DNA of 64,000 bases, from the NCBI GenBank assembly GCA_910589415.1, contig OU342631.1, positions 3,906,001 to 3,970,000 on the forward strand. Direction: 5' to 3'. The DNA comes from Malachius bipustulatus. Lineage: Eukaryota > Arthropoda > Insecta > Coleoptera > Melyridae. Within the stretch, counting starts at the first letter, position 1. Each line of letters opens with the position of its first letter. Positions 46,731 through 58,800 of this stretch are shown piece after piece. The notes beneath the pieces were generated by a model. It made no database searches. It was not told where the DNA came from and saw only the letters and a list, made by a program, of their open reading frames with translations. The position numbers and the translations under genes are program-made.

Positions 46731-47696
46731 TACGACGGCGTATTAGTGCCACAGCGCAAATTATTTTTTTTTATATTTCGACATTTCAAAACTCAAAATT
46801 TTGAATTTAAATCTCAAAATTTTGACTTTAATTCTCAAAATTTTGAGATTTACTACACAAAATTTTGAGAATTAAAGTCAAAATTTTGAGATTTAAATTC
46901 AAAATTTTGAGTTTTGAAATGTCGAAATATTGGTACTGAAAGCAAACAACCATTGTTGTTAAGCAAGGTTAAATGCGCATGTCACTCAACGAAGTCCTGT
47001 GTTGCGTGATTTACTAGCTGAATTCTGGCCAGAATCTGATAAGTCAGGTCTTTGGTCATTGTTAGGTTCTCTCTCCCCCTTAAAATTTACAACCTCTAAG
47101 GCTTTTTTTCTACATATATATTTTATATTTTACTTTTCTTTTTTTTTTCATTTTTTGAAATTTCAGGGAATACAGTTGGAATACAGCATAGTGTTGCCAG
47201 GTTGCACTGATTTTATGATATGTATCGATTTTTACTGAATAAAAAAGATGACCAGATTGATCGGTTCTAAACCAGATTGATCGGAACCTGATGCGTTAGC
47301 TCATTAGCCATTGTTAGTTTTTTTTCCCTGACATTTCAAAAAAATGAAAAAAAAAGAAAAGTAAAATATATAGAAAAAAAGTCCTAGAGGCTAAGGTTGT
47401 AAATTTCAAGGGGGTGAGAGAACCTAATAACGACCAAAGACCTGACTTATCAGATTCTGGCCAGAATTCAGCTACTAAATCACGCAACACAGGACTTCGT
47501 TGGTGACATGCGCATTTAACCTTGCTTAACAACAATGGTTGTTTGCTTTCAGTACCAATATTTCGACATTTCAAAACTCAAAATTTTGAGATTTACAACA
47601 CAAAATTCTAAGATTTACAACACAAAATTTTGAGTTTTAAAATGTCGAAATATTAAAAAAACATAATTTGCGCTGTGGCACTAATACGCAGTCGTA
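46731..47696. mobile_element. Nested foldback element with a perfect internal palindrome
   Basis: The outer arms (46731-47110 and 47385-47696) are inverse copies at roughly 90-95% identity. They include GTATTAGTGCCACAGCGCAA, GAATTCTGGCCAGAATCTGA and GTCAGGTCTTTGGTC. Within the left arm, 46773-46845 and 46858-46930 form a perfect 73-bp inverted repeat with a 12-base loop, built from repeated CAAAATTTTG units. The right arm carries a shorter, decayed version at 47570-47655. The GTCAGGTCTTTGG block links it to elements at 19078, 21153 and 59601. It codes no recognisable protein. Confidence 0.85.
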
Positions 47697-47855
47697 CGAA
47701 AACTAAATAAGATAAAGAAATTGTTAGATAAGGGAAGCTAGTGAAGTTTTGTGAGGCAAATAAAAAGCGAGGTAAAAAGTCATTTTTAGATAATTTTACA
47801 TCAAGCATTAGACAATAAACAAACTAGCAACTCTACTTTTTGAGATAATATTTTA

Positions 47856-48212
47856 TACAGGATGTCCTGAATTTTTTTCTAGTGTATTTTTTGCTTGGCA
47901 GGATTCCTGAAATTTGTTCCGAATACAATGACATGCGACTTTTGAAAAGCTAAGTACTAAGTTGGATTAATTTTGACAAACTACTGTCAAACTATACTGC
48001 GACTATTATTTTCAATTCGCAATGTGGCAAGTCGACTTTATTGTTATCATTTGTTAACATAGTTACGTGTTATCATTGTCTTTGTCCAAAGTTGATTGAG
48101 GGTGCAACCCCAACCGCAAAGTCTTACTAATTGAAATGTCCCGAACTTAATTTGTTTCTGTTTTGAAATAACACGGAAATCCCTTGATAAAGAAAATTTG
48201 GGACAGCCTGTA
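47856..48212. repeat. TACAGG-type inverted-repeat element
   Basis: It begins TACAGGATGTCCTGAATTT and ends AAATTTGGGACAGCCTGTA. The interior has GAATACAATGACATGCGACTT, similar to the arms of the 3253-3965 element, so the two are probably related. The flanking TA is consistent with a TA target site. Confidence 0.7.
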
Positions 48213-48699
48213 TAAAAATAAAGAAACAAAATGTGTTTCAAGCAATGACGCAGCTTATAACTATGATTCTCATTTAAATAATTAAAAATAAAATATATAA
48301 GTTTGAGTTATAGTTCAACAAAAACTAAAAAAGCTAGACAAAATCAGACTATTGTTCATTGTTGAGAATAAACTTATCAGTAACTTCTTTATCAAAAGGT
48401 GTTTCTATCTCTCGTGGTAACTGAGAAATATTGGTTTGAAGAATTGAGAAATCTCAACATTTTTTAAATACTTGGTTAAAACATCATTTTGAAGCATTGA
48501 TGGACACCTTGAATTTTTTCAGACATTTCTAAAAGGGAATTTTCCTAGGCTCAGAAAAATGCACTACATACACACTTTCCCCATTTAACATTTTTAAATT
48601 TTTATTATTCACAAAGAGGGAACCGCGTTATCAACTTTGTAGATAAGGCATAATCATTCCACTCTAGCAGTTTTTTGGTTTTGAGAAGCCACATCCTCA

Positions 48700-48795
48700 A
48701 GAAACATCCATAGTGAGACTGGGATTCGAACCCTTACCAGTTTTGCAGCAAATTTCTGGAACATGCCAAGTGCTGCCTACCGACAGATATATTTA
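48700..48795 (-). repeat. tRNA-derived SINE-like sequence
   Basis: The minus strand has a perfect pol III B box, GGTTCGAATCC (48732-48722), preceded by GGTAGGCAGCACTTGGCATG, which could be a degenerate A box. The spacing and lack of a foldable acceptor stem argue against a working tRNA. Confidence 0.35.
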
Positions 48796-50451
48796 ACCAC
48801 TCTCAAGTGTGAGAGCAGTTAACTCTCTTCTTGGGTATTTTACGTGAAAAAATACCTATATCTCTTACAATGAAATAAATTAAATTCATGTTTACGAATC
48901 TGAGAATTTAGGTTAAATGAAATGTAGGTAGCTACTATGGAATAAGGAGACTAACTAATGCGATCTTTGTCGAAAACAAAATCAAATAAGGTTCTTTGAT
49001 TATTCTACATACCTCAGGTCCTTTTCGAAAATAAAGTGAGTGAACTGTTATTATAAAACCAAAAGAGTGCATTATTGTGACTTAATAATAATTCTGAGTG
49101 CACCAAAAAATTATCTAATTAACAAAAGTTTGAGAAGAAATAATGCAGATAATCAAGCAGTGGTCGGTAATGGAGATAGAAAGTTAATTTAATATAAATC
49201 ATATAACATTGTTGATTCAAACCTGACAAGAGGTCATGCTATAAAATTGATAACTATTACTATTGATACAATGATCCCTATAATGAAACGTATCTACTTT
49301 TGCAGTAATTTTTTTTAAACAAATTTTACCATATTACGCAACTTTAATAAAAAAAATCTTAAGTATTCATTAATGATTAATTAATAATTGAATTTATTTA
49401 AATATGTATTATGTTACTTATTAATTTATTGCACTATGCACCTGTGTACTTGACTACTATATTCATGCAAACATTTTTAGAATTGAAGCAATAAAAATGA
49501 AGTAGTCATTCCAACTACTGGTTTAATAATAGCAATCAGAGAGTTTATCTGAAAGAATAAAAACTGAAGTAGTTAGCAGAACTACTTTTATAATAATAGT
49601 AATCAGAATAATTATCTACTAACAATTTTCAGTAAAAATACTACGGAAAAAATTAAAAAGTTAGCAAACAGAAAAGTATCAACAAGTATTCTTTTGACCT
49701 CAGATTTTCTTTTTAATTTACAAATGTAGGTATTTATTAAAAATTATGTACCTACATAATTTACATAACATATAATACATATGTACATAATTATGTACAT
49801 CATTGTGGGACCAATTTTTTGGACCTTTTTTTGCTTTCCAGGAATCAAGCCAGGTCGCATTTCTGATTTCTCAGATTGTTGTTTACTTCAACTTCGGTAA
49901 TGGTGGTTAAATGTTTACCCAAAATTCATAACAATAAGTGTATCAACAAATATGTTATAAAAGTTATAAACATTAATAATAATGTCGTGACAACCTAAAT
50001 CACTTGAAATGTTGTCTTGTTTCTTTAACTAAATAAAAAAAACTCAGATTACAAATTTTTAATACAAATGAATCTTCTAGATTCATAAGATAGGTAATCT
50101 TCTGTAGGAATAATAATAATTCCAAGGTGAGAGGATATAATAATTTAACTATTCCTGTTAAAGTGATAATATTGTATATTGTAAGGAAATTGATTTTATT
50201 TATATCGATGAACTTTTACAATAATTTATAACAATCATTTTCCATCTCTATTTATTTACATTACAATAACCTCATACTGAAATCACTTCTCCTGACTAAT
50301 TTCACTTCTGTCTTAATTCCTCCACTCTGTCTCTTCTATTTGTCTAAATCTAAAAACTCGCAGTGAGCCCTGTTAAGGTCCGTTAAGTTAAAGAGCAGAT
50401 TTATGAGACATAATACAAAACTCTTACTAGTCATTATTTTTTGTCTGTTTT

Positions 50452-50592
50452 GTCCGTATTCATCAAACTTCCCGAATTTCCCGACAGCTGATTGGTCTAA
50501 TGCTCAAAGCCTACGAACGTTACGAATTTTAAACCAATGACATGTTCCAAAATATAACCCCAGGGGTTATATTTATTGATGAATACGGGCCT
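50452..50592. repeat. 141-bp MITE with CCGTATTCATCAA ends
   Basis: The left end is GTCCGTATTCATCAAAC and the right end TTGATGAATACGGGC. It has the same terminal motif as 9258-9412 and the isolated end at about 16695. Confidence 0.75.
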
Positions 50593-51161
50593 TTGTGTGT
50601 TGAACGAAGAACACAGAAGGTGAAGCGACAATCACAATAATTGACAAGAAGATGACTTGTCAATTTTGTTCCATTCCTAGAGCCTAGACCAATAAGGTCT
50701 CAGCCTACAATCCTATTCTTTTCTATGTGAATTGGAACCCCGTCTGGGTTGAATAAATTATCCGTAAGGATAAACGTATGAATTATACCTCGTGTGTAAT
50801 CTAAAGAGATGATTAAGATTACTTACTGAATTCTGAATTTATGATTGTTTGAAAGAAATGTACATCTGTAAATATTATTCTTTATTAATCAAAGGGGACG
50901 ATTTAGTTTAATTGTATAATTTGCGAATGAATGAGTGCTGGTTAAATGCTAGTTCATAAAGATTATTGTTTTGTTTCTAAAATGACGACTGACACTAACT
51001 GAATAGAATTATAGTAGTGTAAATTTATATTTTCCCTTATCGTTTGCTACCAGAGGTGCTGACTCCAGTTGGCAATGTTACAAATTAATCTTCTGTTTCA
51101 GAAAGCCACGTATCGAGCAACGTTTATTTCATTTCAATCTTCATGCTAGCTCCTGCAGGTA

Positions 51162-52197
51162 CCTGCTTGATTTCAAATCCCCAAAACAAAAGTTACTTTT
51201 TAGGTAACTCGAATGGTTCTTGAGATAATATAATTTTTCTTCAATAATTGGACTTAAATTTTTTTTCGTAATTTTTAGACGTAAGCTTGGTAAGATGATT
51301 TCATTGAAAAACAACACTGACAACGAAGAGGAAAGGCAAGTATACTCAAGGATTAATGCATAAAAGAGTGAAATGCAGGTCAATGAGTATAAAGCACATA
51401 AAGTGCAATTACTAGCCTGTTAGGTGGGTTCGGAGAATTACTCCATCGCCCATAACAGTTGTCATGCTGGCAGTGCCCGAAACTTCAATCGAGAGGAGCT
51501 TCAAAAATCCAACAGCAGAGCCTTCCAGAGTACCAAATCAAGCACAGACACGTGTTTCGTTCTACTGGAACTCATCAGTGTGCTGCATCTGGAGTATCTG
51601 GAGCATTGGTAGTGTCTGAAACTGCAATTAACTTAGAGTGAACTCACGGTTAGTTCTTTGAACCGACCGCTAGATGTCGCTTTATTTTACACCACACGGA
51701 GTTCCGTGTTAATTCTTGCCGTAAGAGGCCCCGGCTTCAATTCATCCGACAGCATCCTCCAGATATTCCAGATGCAGCACACTGATGAGTTCAAGTAGAA
51801 CGAAACACGTGTCTGTGCTTGATTTGGTACTCTGGAAGGCTCTGCTGTTGGATTTTTGAAGCTCCTCTCGATTGGAGTTTCGGGCACTGCCAGCATGACA
51901 ACTGTTATGGGCGATGGAGTAATTCTCCGAACCCACCTAACAGGCTAGTAATTGAACTTTATGTGCTTTATACTCATTGACCTGCATTTCACTCTTTTAT
52001 GCATTAATCCTTGAGTATACTTGCCTTTCCTCTTCGTTGTCAGTGTTGTTTTTCAATGAAATCATCTTACCAAGCTTACGTCTAAAAATTACGAAAAAAA
52101 ATATAAGTCCAATTATTGAAGAAAAATTATATTATCTCAAGAACCATTCGAGTTACCTAAAAGTAACTTTTGTTTTGGGGATTTGAAATCAAGCAGG
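51162..52197. mobile_element. Large, almost identical inverted repeat (arms about 440 bp)
   Basis: 51162-51604 and 51757-52197 are inverse copies with only about seven visible differences, near 98% identity. The spacer is about 150 bp. Boundary blocks are CCTGCTTGATTTCAAATCCC outside and GTGCTGCATCTGGA inside. Mirror-image open frames of 60-80 codons in the arms exist only because of the symmetry, and I recognise no protein in them. The high identity suggests a recent origin or ongoing arm conversion. Confidence 0.9.
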
Positions 52198-52469
52198 CCA
52201 GATCGTCAAGAGTGAAATTTTCTGAGAAATCAAAAACAAAAAAGTTTTTCCTCTTTTAAAGTCGATCCGGGGACATACTGTATGTTTCGAGCGCTCAGCT
52301 GGTCGGTACTACTACTGGGAGGGGAGCCTGCATATAGGCTCCGGAAAACTGCTATAACCAGGACCGGAGTCCCTAGACCGATTTTTAGTGCCGTTTTTTT
52401 GCTAGCCATACATTTGAAAAGCAAATGAATACCTTCCTGGTGTTACTATAGGTATGTCCTCCACCCCTA

Positions 52470-53120
52470 TACAGGATGTCCCGTATCGTTATGTTCAAAA
52501 TTCTTGAGCATATAGTAGGCTTAATTTTGAGCCCAAAAAACCAAAAAGTGACAGGTCTATCTTTATTCGTTACGAAGTTACAGGCCTAAGAAGATTATGA
52601 CTAGTAAATAACAAGATTCAACTTTGTAAGCCACAAAAATTGCCACACATGAGTAAACGTCACCGAAATAAACATTAGTAGAGAGTAGAGGTTCCCCTGC
52701 TCATACGAAATGGCATTAGGATTCAAATAGATGCGGCACCAGCATATTTCGGAATTGGTGTTTGTAGCTAAATACCAGAGAGAAATCATTATTTGATCGT
52801 ATTCAGCAAGCTGGTCATGAAATAGAGGTACGCGAAAAAGACGAGAAAACTGTTACTTTTGCAATAGGTCTCCGAGCACAAGCTTGTATTCAGTAAGGAA
52901 TAGGACATTTTTAACACATGATAAACTAAAGATTTGGTCAATAAAATAAGTTTTATGTGGTTTTCAAAGTTAAATCTGATATTTAGAAGACATTATTTTC
53001 TTAGACCTGTAACTTCGTAACGAATAAAGATAGACCTGCCACTTTTAGGTTTTTTAGGCTTAGAAATAAGCCTACTATATGCTCACAAAATTTGAACATA
53101 ACGATACGGGACACCCTGTA
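52470..53120. repeat. 651-bp inverted-repeat element with TACAGGATGTCCCGTATCG ends
   Basis: The left end TACAGGATGTCCCGTATCGT and the right end ACGATACGGGACACCCTGTA pair. The arms extend about 120 bp, including ATAGTAGGCTTA and TTATTCGTTACGAAGTTACAG. A 62-codon open frame on the minus strand in the middle shows no known domain. Confidence 0.85.
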
Positions 53121-54849
53121 TAGATGTCATAGTGAAACTGTAGGATACCCGGATGTAAATAATGACCAACCTTTAGCTACGTAAACTTTCTTGGCAGGTC
53201 AAAAAATAGGAAGATCATTTTCCCTGAGGTTACCTGGGACGGTCTTCCAAGCATAGGTGTACGTCAACCTACAAGCAGCTAGCATTCAAGACAAGAGGCT
53301 GATACGAGAGGCATACTGATTTGCATATAATTTATACTTGCACTGATAGTCAACCTATGACAAAATCACAAGGCTCATAATACAGGATCGGCTTCCCGTT
53401 AATCTGGGAATGTGCCTAGACAGACTGCCTGATAAGAAAACGATGCAGATCTTATAAGCTCCTACACATTCAAGAATACCGGGTAACAAGCTGATAGATC
53501 ACTATGCAAAAGCTCGGGAATAGGAAAAACTGCATGAAGCCTGGCAAAAAAGCCTTCTAATCAAGGCTATTAATGGATAAAATCAAAGAGGTATAGAAAA
53601 TTTGTAAGATACAACAACAGTCTGCAGAAGGGCCAGACTGTTGTTGGCCTGTCTGGTACGAAGAGAAGCAGGCTAGCAGACGATCAAACTGAGGGAGTTT
53701 AGACTACTAGTTTTAAGTGCTCACCGGTAAATTTGTATCCGGTAAAACACAACAGCCCCAAGAAGCACTTACAAGGTAAATGTGGAATACTACCTACCGC
53801 TATATAGGTTTTATGCGAGTTAGTAGCCATAGATTCAATATTCGCTTATGCAATATTCAATTACTTCCATTTTGTAGCAATCTACGGTAGGGACCTTTTT
53901 CATTATTATCTATATTTTAAGTTGTTTTTCTGATGGAATAGGTTATAAAATAAGATGAGAATACGGGCCTAGGACTTTGTACTACAGACTACAGAAAAGG
54001 TAATTTATAACTATGTGAGCAATAAAACAGTGTTGACAAGTAAGTAAGCTGGTAATTTCCAAAAACTAGAACTTTGTACCAGACTACAGAAAAGATAAAC
54101 AACACTTAAGGAAGCACTTTTTCAATGAATGAAAATTAAAGATCAAGTTTTTTAGGCTAATTTTAGGAAGTGACACCACCTGTTTTCAAGCAGCACATTA
54201 ATTTTAAAAGTGCGAATATGCATTATTTTAACACTCGCGAATTAGGTACCTATCAGCCAGGGTGGGTTATTCGTTACTGAAAACTGTGAAATGAAAACCT
54301 AGACTTTTTAAACATTAGGTAATTAGGTATTAGATAAATAAGGTTATTTATAATATGTACTTACACAGAGCAAGACAGCTAGGTACTTTATGAAACCATT
54401 CTAATTAATTTACTCTTGCCCACACGGTTTATCTATCCTTTGGGTGTTCAGTTAATTAATTTTAATGTTGGTTTGATGCATTCAGGTCTTTTAATTTTCG
54501 TCAAGTTGAAGGTGAAGGTATTTTGCATTTTTTGCCATTAAAAAAATCACGGTTATTCACTTTGAACTTGGATTTAGCTGATATAACTCAATTTTTAATA
54601 AATTACCATTTTGAATATAAAAGTGATTTATTATAAAATTTCAAAACGTTTTTCCCGCAAACACCAAGAGTTTCATACTTAATTAGTACCAGATACAATT
54701 CCATAATTTGTTCAACATTTAGCAATATATGATTGAAATTGCAAATAACGACCACATAAATCAAATAATATTCGTATCGTAATTCGTAATGCAAGGCGTA
54801 ATAATAAATTTGATCTTCTTGATCTCCGTCTCCGATTATGAATCTGACT

Positions 54850-54960
54850 GATGTGAGATGTGATGTGATGTGATTGATGTGAATGATGAATGATGTTGAT
54901 GTTATGTGATGTTAGTGATGTAATGTAATTACACCATGTAATTTATGTAATGTACTAAGT
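54850..54960. repeat. GATGTGAT/GATGTTAT microsatellite region
   Basis: An irregular run of TGATGTGATG, TGAATGATG and TGATGTTAG units with many interruptions. It is a simple-sequence expansion. Confidence 0.75.
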
Positions 54961-55061
54961 GCTGCGTGCTGCGTGTAACGTGAACGTGTAACCAAATACA
55001 TTAGATATGTGCAGCCAAATAGCAGCTCTCCGCTATTTACATGTAAAGAAAGTGAAGTATG

Positions 55062-55385
55062 AAAAGGAGCGCCATCTGTTGCATCAATCGTTAACTACAC
55101 GCAGAACCGGAAATTGGATAATGCAAAGTTCACTGACATAATAATATTATCTAGAGTTCTTGGTTGTCGGTAATAGGTAATAATTATTATCACTTTCGTG
55201 TAAGTATTTATAGTAATGAACACACGTCAATAGTTCATTACTTCTACATCTGATTACATAAATTCAGATTTAGGAATTAGAATGTAAATAAACTTGCATA
55301 TTAAATTATGATTTATTTTGTAGATGACAAGCAAACGACAATTGACGTTTCGTTCAATTAAATTGACATTTTAAATCAACACTAG
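55062..55385. repeat. Copy 1 of a duplicated non-coding block
   Basis: This stretch recurs in direct orientation at 58455-58845. Shared blocks include GTTAACTACACNCAGAACCGGAAATT, TTATCTAGAGTTCTT, TTATCACTTTCGTGTAAGTATTTA, GATTACATAAATTCAGATTTA and TGATTTATTTTGTAGATGACAAGC, ending in CGTTCAATTAAATTGACATTTTAAAT. Identity is about 85% with indels. Confidence 0.85.
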
Positions 55386-55510
55386 TTAAACATTCAGCCG
55401 CTTGGGCGATAGTAACTTCCGGTGACAATTTTCAGTGGAAGCTGCATGTATTATTATCTAGTGTATTTGATGAACCGCTGTAACCATAGGATGGTATCGG
55501 CACAGTATAG

Positions 55511-55785
55511 AGTACTGTCACAGAATATATACAATCAGAATAAGCTAAACTTGCCGGCGGTGCCTTTGATCTTTTAGAGACAAGCCACACCTCTAGCGGC
55601 CATTGCTTCAGAGTAGAAACGCAGGCCCGCCACAGAATAGGTACAATTCTATTCTGTGGGCCCGCATTCAAAACTAATGAAAGCTCATCTCAAATCATGG
55701 CGGGTCTCTATGCGCCGAGTAGATGCGCAAACTCGGTATTTTTATTGAAGTTTATATTCTGATTGTACCTATTCTGTGGTACTGT
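55511..55785. repeat. Inverted-repeat element with a CCACAGAATAG hairpin core
   Basis: The outer arms ACTGTCACAGAATATATACA and the complement of TGTACCTATTCTGTGGTACTG pair. In the middle, CCACAGAATAG (55630-55640) and CTATTCTGTGG (55649-55659) form a perfect hairpin with an 8-base loop. It lies just 3' of the proposed SCAP first exon on the minus strand, inside its intron. Confidence 0.65.
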
Positions 55786-55846
55786 GATATCGGTATCACT
55801 GGTATCAGTGATGTCCGTCTATTGTCCAGTCTTGATGTGCCTTTAC

Positions 55847-55861
55847 GCTTAAAGAATTCAT
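55847..55861 (-). CDS. SCAP: Proposed SCAP first coding exon (five codons)
   Basis: On the minus strand, 55861-55847 reads ATG AAT TCT TTA AGC followed by GTAAAG, a usable donor. Joined in phase 0 to the acceptor exon at 45866 it gives MNSLSDKVGQFYYALGLICS. This has the length and layout of a SCAP N-terminus: a short polar head, then TM1. The choice came from searching the minus strand upstream for an ATG with an open path to a phase-0 donor. It is a hypothesis, since other small exons could satisfy the same conditions. Confidence 0.4.
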
Positions 55862-58800
55862 CCTCTACGTTTGACGTAAGCAATGTAAACAATACGTAAA
55901 GAATGTAAAGAATTATTGGTAAAGAATTAAAATAATTGAAAAGCAAGGTTATGTTCTATGTTATGTTTATAGCGTTTATGTGTTGTTGTTGTTGTTGTTT
56001 CTCTCTCTGTGGGAGCAAGTGGTCGCTACAACAGTACTGCCTTCCACAAACGGAGTTGCGTTTCGATTTAAACCTTGAACTATTCTTACGGACCGTCGTT
56101 CGGTACCCTTGGCTCAAGCGAGTGTCTTCTTGATTCGTTCTTACGGACCGTTGTTCGGTACCTCGGTCCTCGATGTATCGGGGCGACGGAATCAAGTGAA
56201 TGTTGGTTGTTTTGTTTTTGAAAGGGAGGAGATGAGTTGAGTTAGAATGTGTGTATGTATGAAAGAATTCGTCAGAAGACTTATGTTCTTTATCGGGGTC
56301 ACCTTGTTGTTGTTGTTGTTTCTCTCTCTGTGGGAGCGAGTGGTCGCCACATCTTCTATGTTCTATGATAACAAATTATTATTATTGTTTATGTTATTTT
56401 ATTATTATTAATGTTCATGGAATCCCACTACCACGCACAATAGATTACGATGGTTGGCAGAAGTCAAAACTCAGGAATATTCTGAGCTCCAGTTCACCGA
56501 AATTAAAATAGATAACAATAAAAATAAGGTATGCTGCTTTGTGTTGTGGAACAGGCGAATATGTGAGAAATACCTTGCTAATATGTACTACAGTTTCTAG
56601 ATTAAAGGCACATAGTTGAGTTAAAGTCGAGTCGTTACTGAGTGAGATATATATTATATTATTGTCTCTAATAGGTATTCAGTTTTTGATTTTTATTCGC
56701 ACTTCAAGCATGATTTTTCCACATTTTAGGAATGAGGTCGTGATCCTGAACCACCTGAGGTCCTCCTGAACCAGTAGATTTAATTCCTACTACTTCGAGT
56801 AGTAATAATTATTTATTAAAATTAATTAAAATTAAGATTTAATTAATTTTAATTAATTAATTAATTAAAATTAACTAATTATTTATTAAAAGGAAAAGTT
56901 CAAAAACATGAACATTGGACAGCGAAAATCAAAATTCTGATAATCAATCAATCCGTTTATTCGTACCACTGCCAATTTATGAGTCCAAGCTTGGAAGAGG
57001 AAATTAATACAACAACATACGAATATATTTCTTCAGAACCTGAACCACCCAAAGAAGTATTTTATGAAGAATTTTTTTCATGAAAACACTGATACATGTC
57101 GAATTAGAGGTGGAGGTGAAAACAGAGGTTGATATAAAGTATGTTTGAAACTTTCAGTTATAAAAAAATTGAGTGAAGTACTGATTATACTTATTTATTT
57201 CAGGGCTTTGCTTCAAGTTTTACTATCACCAGCACCATCGACATCGAGCACGTCATTTGACGTTTCACTGCAGTCGCCATCTGCTAGTCTCGCTAGACCA
57301 TTCTGGTGAGACTAGCTCTGGCATATCATCATGAAATAAATATCAGTTAAGCCACCAATACCATCACGTACTTGACCTGAAAAAACTATACCGAAAAAAT
57401 TTGGTACCCATGGGAAAACTACAAAATATTACAAATTTTTGTGACAAAACAAACCTCGAATTAATAAATCACCTTGGTGAATCAATAGCAACTATTTTCG
57501 GGTGCAAGGTGCAATATTATATAATACCTCTTACCGAGATAGATTCTGACCACTTATTTAGGTGATTTGTAAAGTTGTGTAACTGATCTTCGTCCAGCAT
57601 ATGGATCCAAGTTGCCCAGTCGCAAATAATTATTAACTATACTTTAGTACTTTACCAGAAAAATGCTTACAAAAATGTATTGAGAGAAGACATTCTGGAT
57701 CCTTCAACATGTAGAACTGCTTATTGACGAGTGGAAAAATTTGTCTAGGAACTCAAAAATGGTCTTGTTAATGCTACATAACTCTACTGGTTCACCAAAC
57801 TTTCCTAAATGCATGGGGATGTAACGGGGGAAGCTGAACCATAACACAAACTAACTGGAATCGTAAATGAATCGATTTAGTTAGCAAAGAAACTTTATAT
57901 TACCACAGGTTTTGCCGTCAGCTATACTTATAATGGGATGTATTGTTTAAATTTGTCACAGTAGGTAATTGCAATTCTCACACTGCATGTTAAGATCGAT
58001 TAAATCGGTTAACATTTAACTGATCTAAAAAACGGTGCCATATGTAGGTATTTATCTTTAAATATTCTAGATTCTAACTAATTATAGTGACGAATACTGA
58101 ATTCAAAATAAATAGGTAACCAAAATGTAGTGTTAGGGTCACTAATAATAATAATAATAATAATACTCATTCAATCAATAAAAAATGAGGCATACATTAT
58201 TTATTATTATTGAGTAATAATTAAATTAGATCCGCATAAACTATTATTAACTGCATAAGCAATAATAAGCATAAATTTGCATTGTTTATTGTTTGTTTTC
58301 TTTACATTCTTTACGTTCTTTACCTTCTTTACATTCCTTACCTTCAAAAAGTCAATGTTAAGAATGAATTCTTTACCCGTAAAGAATCGCGTAAAGAATA
58401 GAAGTAAAGAAATACAGCACATCACATCACTGCTCTCGTGTGTAAAAATGGGGTCAAAAAAGTAGCGTCATCTGTTGTCTCGATAGTTAACTACACAGAA
58501 CCGGAAATTAGGTAAATCAAAAAATCACGGATATAATGTAAAATGCAATGCAAATGTCACAGACATAATAAAATTATCTAGAGTTCTTTGTATCGGGTAA
58601 TAAATAATAATAAAATAATAATTATCACTTTCGTGTAAGTATTTAGTAATGAATACACGTCAATAATTCATTATTTCTGCATTCAGTGCATTCTGATTAC
58701 ATAAATTCAGATTTAAGCATTGGAATATACTTCACGTAAAATAAAACTGCATATTATTAAAAATTGTGATTTATTTTGTAGATGACAAGCCCAACGACAG

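Larger units (their letters stand above)
45867..55846. other. Presumed 10-kb first intron of SCAP
   Basis: The first well-supported SCAP exon starts at a splice acceptor (CCTTCAG|GAT at 45869-45866), so the start codon must lie farther upstream on the minus strand. The stretch holds foldback elements at 46731-47696 and 51162-52197, MITEs at 47856-48212, 50452-50592 and 52470-53120, a tRNA-like element at 48700 and a microsatellite at 54850. 48800-50450 and 53120-54850 have no recognisable features beyond possible decayed retroelement sequence at about 53200-53800. Confidence 0.5.

Noticed and set aside
48700..48795. Functional tRNA gene
   Set aside because: A perfect B box is present, but no acceptor stem or anticodon arm can be folded, so I call it SINE-like only.
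51141..52186. Mirror pairs of 60-80 codon open frames with near-identical proteins
   Set aside because: They arise from the inverted repeat itself; the same sequence is read on both strands and no known protein family is visible.
58345..58425. Alternative SCAP first exon MMCCISLLLFF... with a GTAAGG donor at about 58345
   Set aside because: The phase fits, but the sequence is a CTTTACATT minisatellite and the peptide has no resemblance to a SCAP N-terminus.
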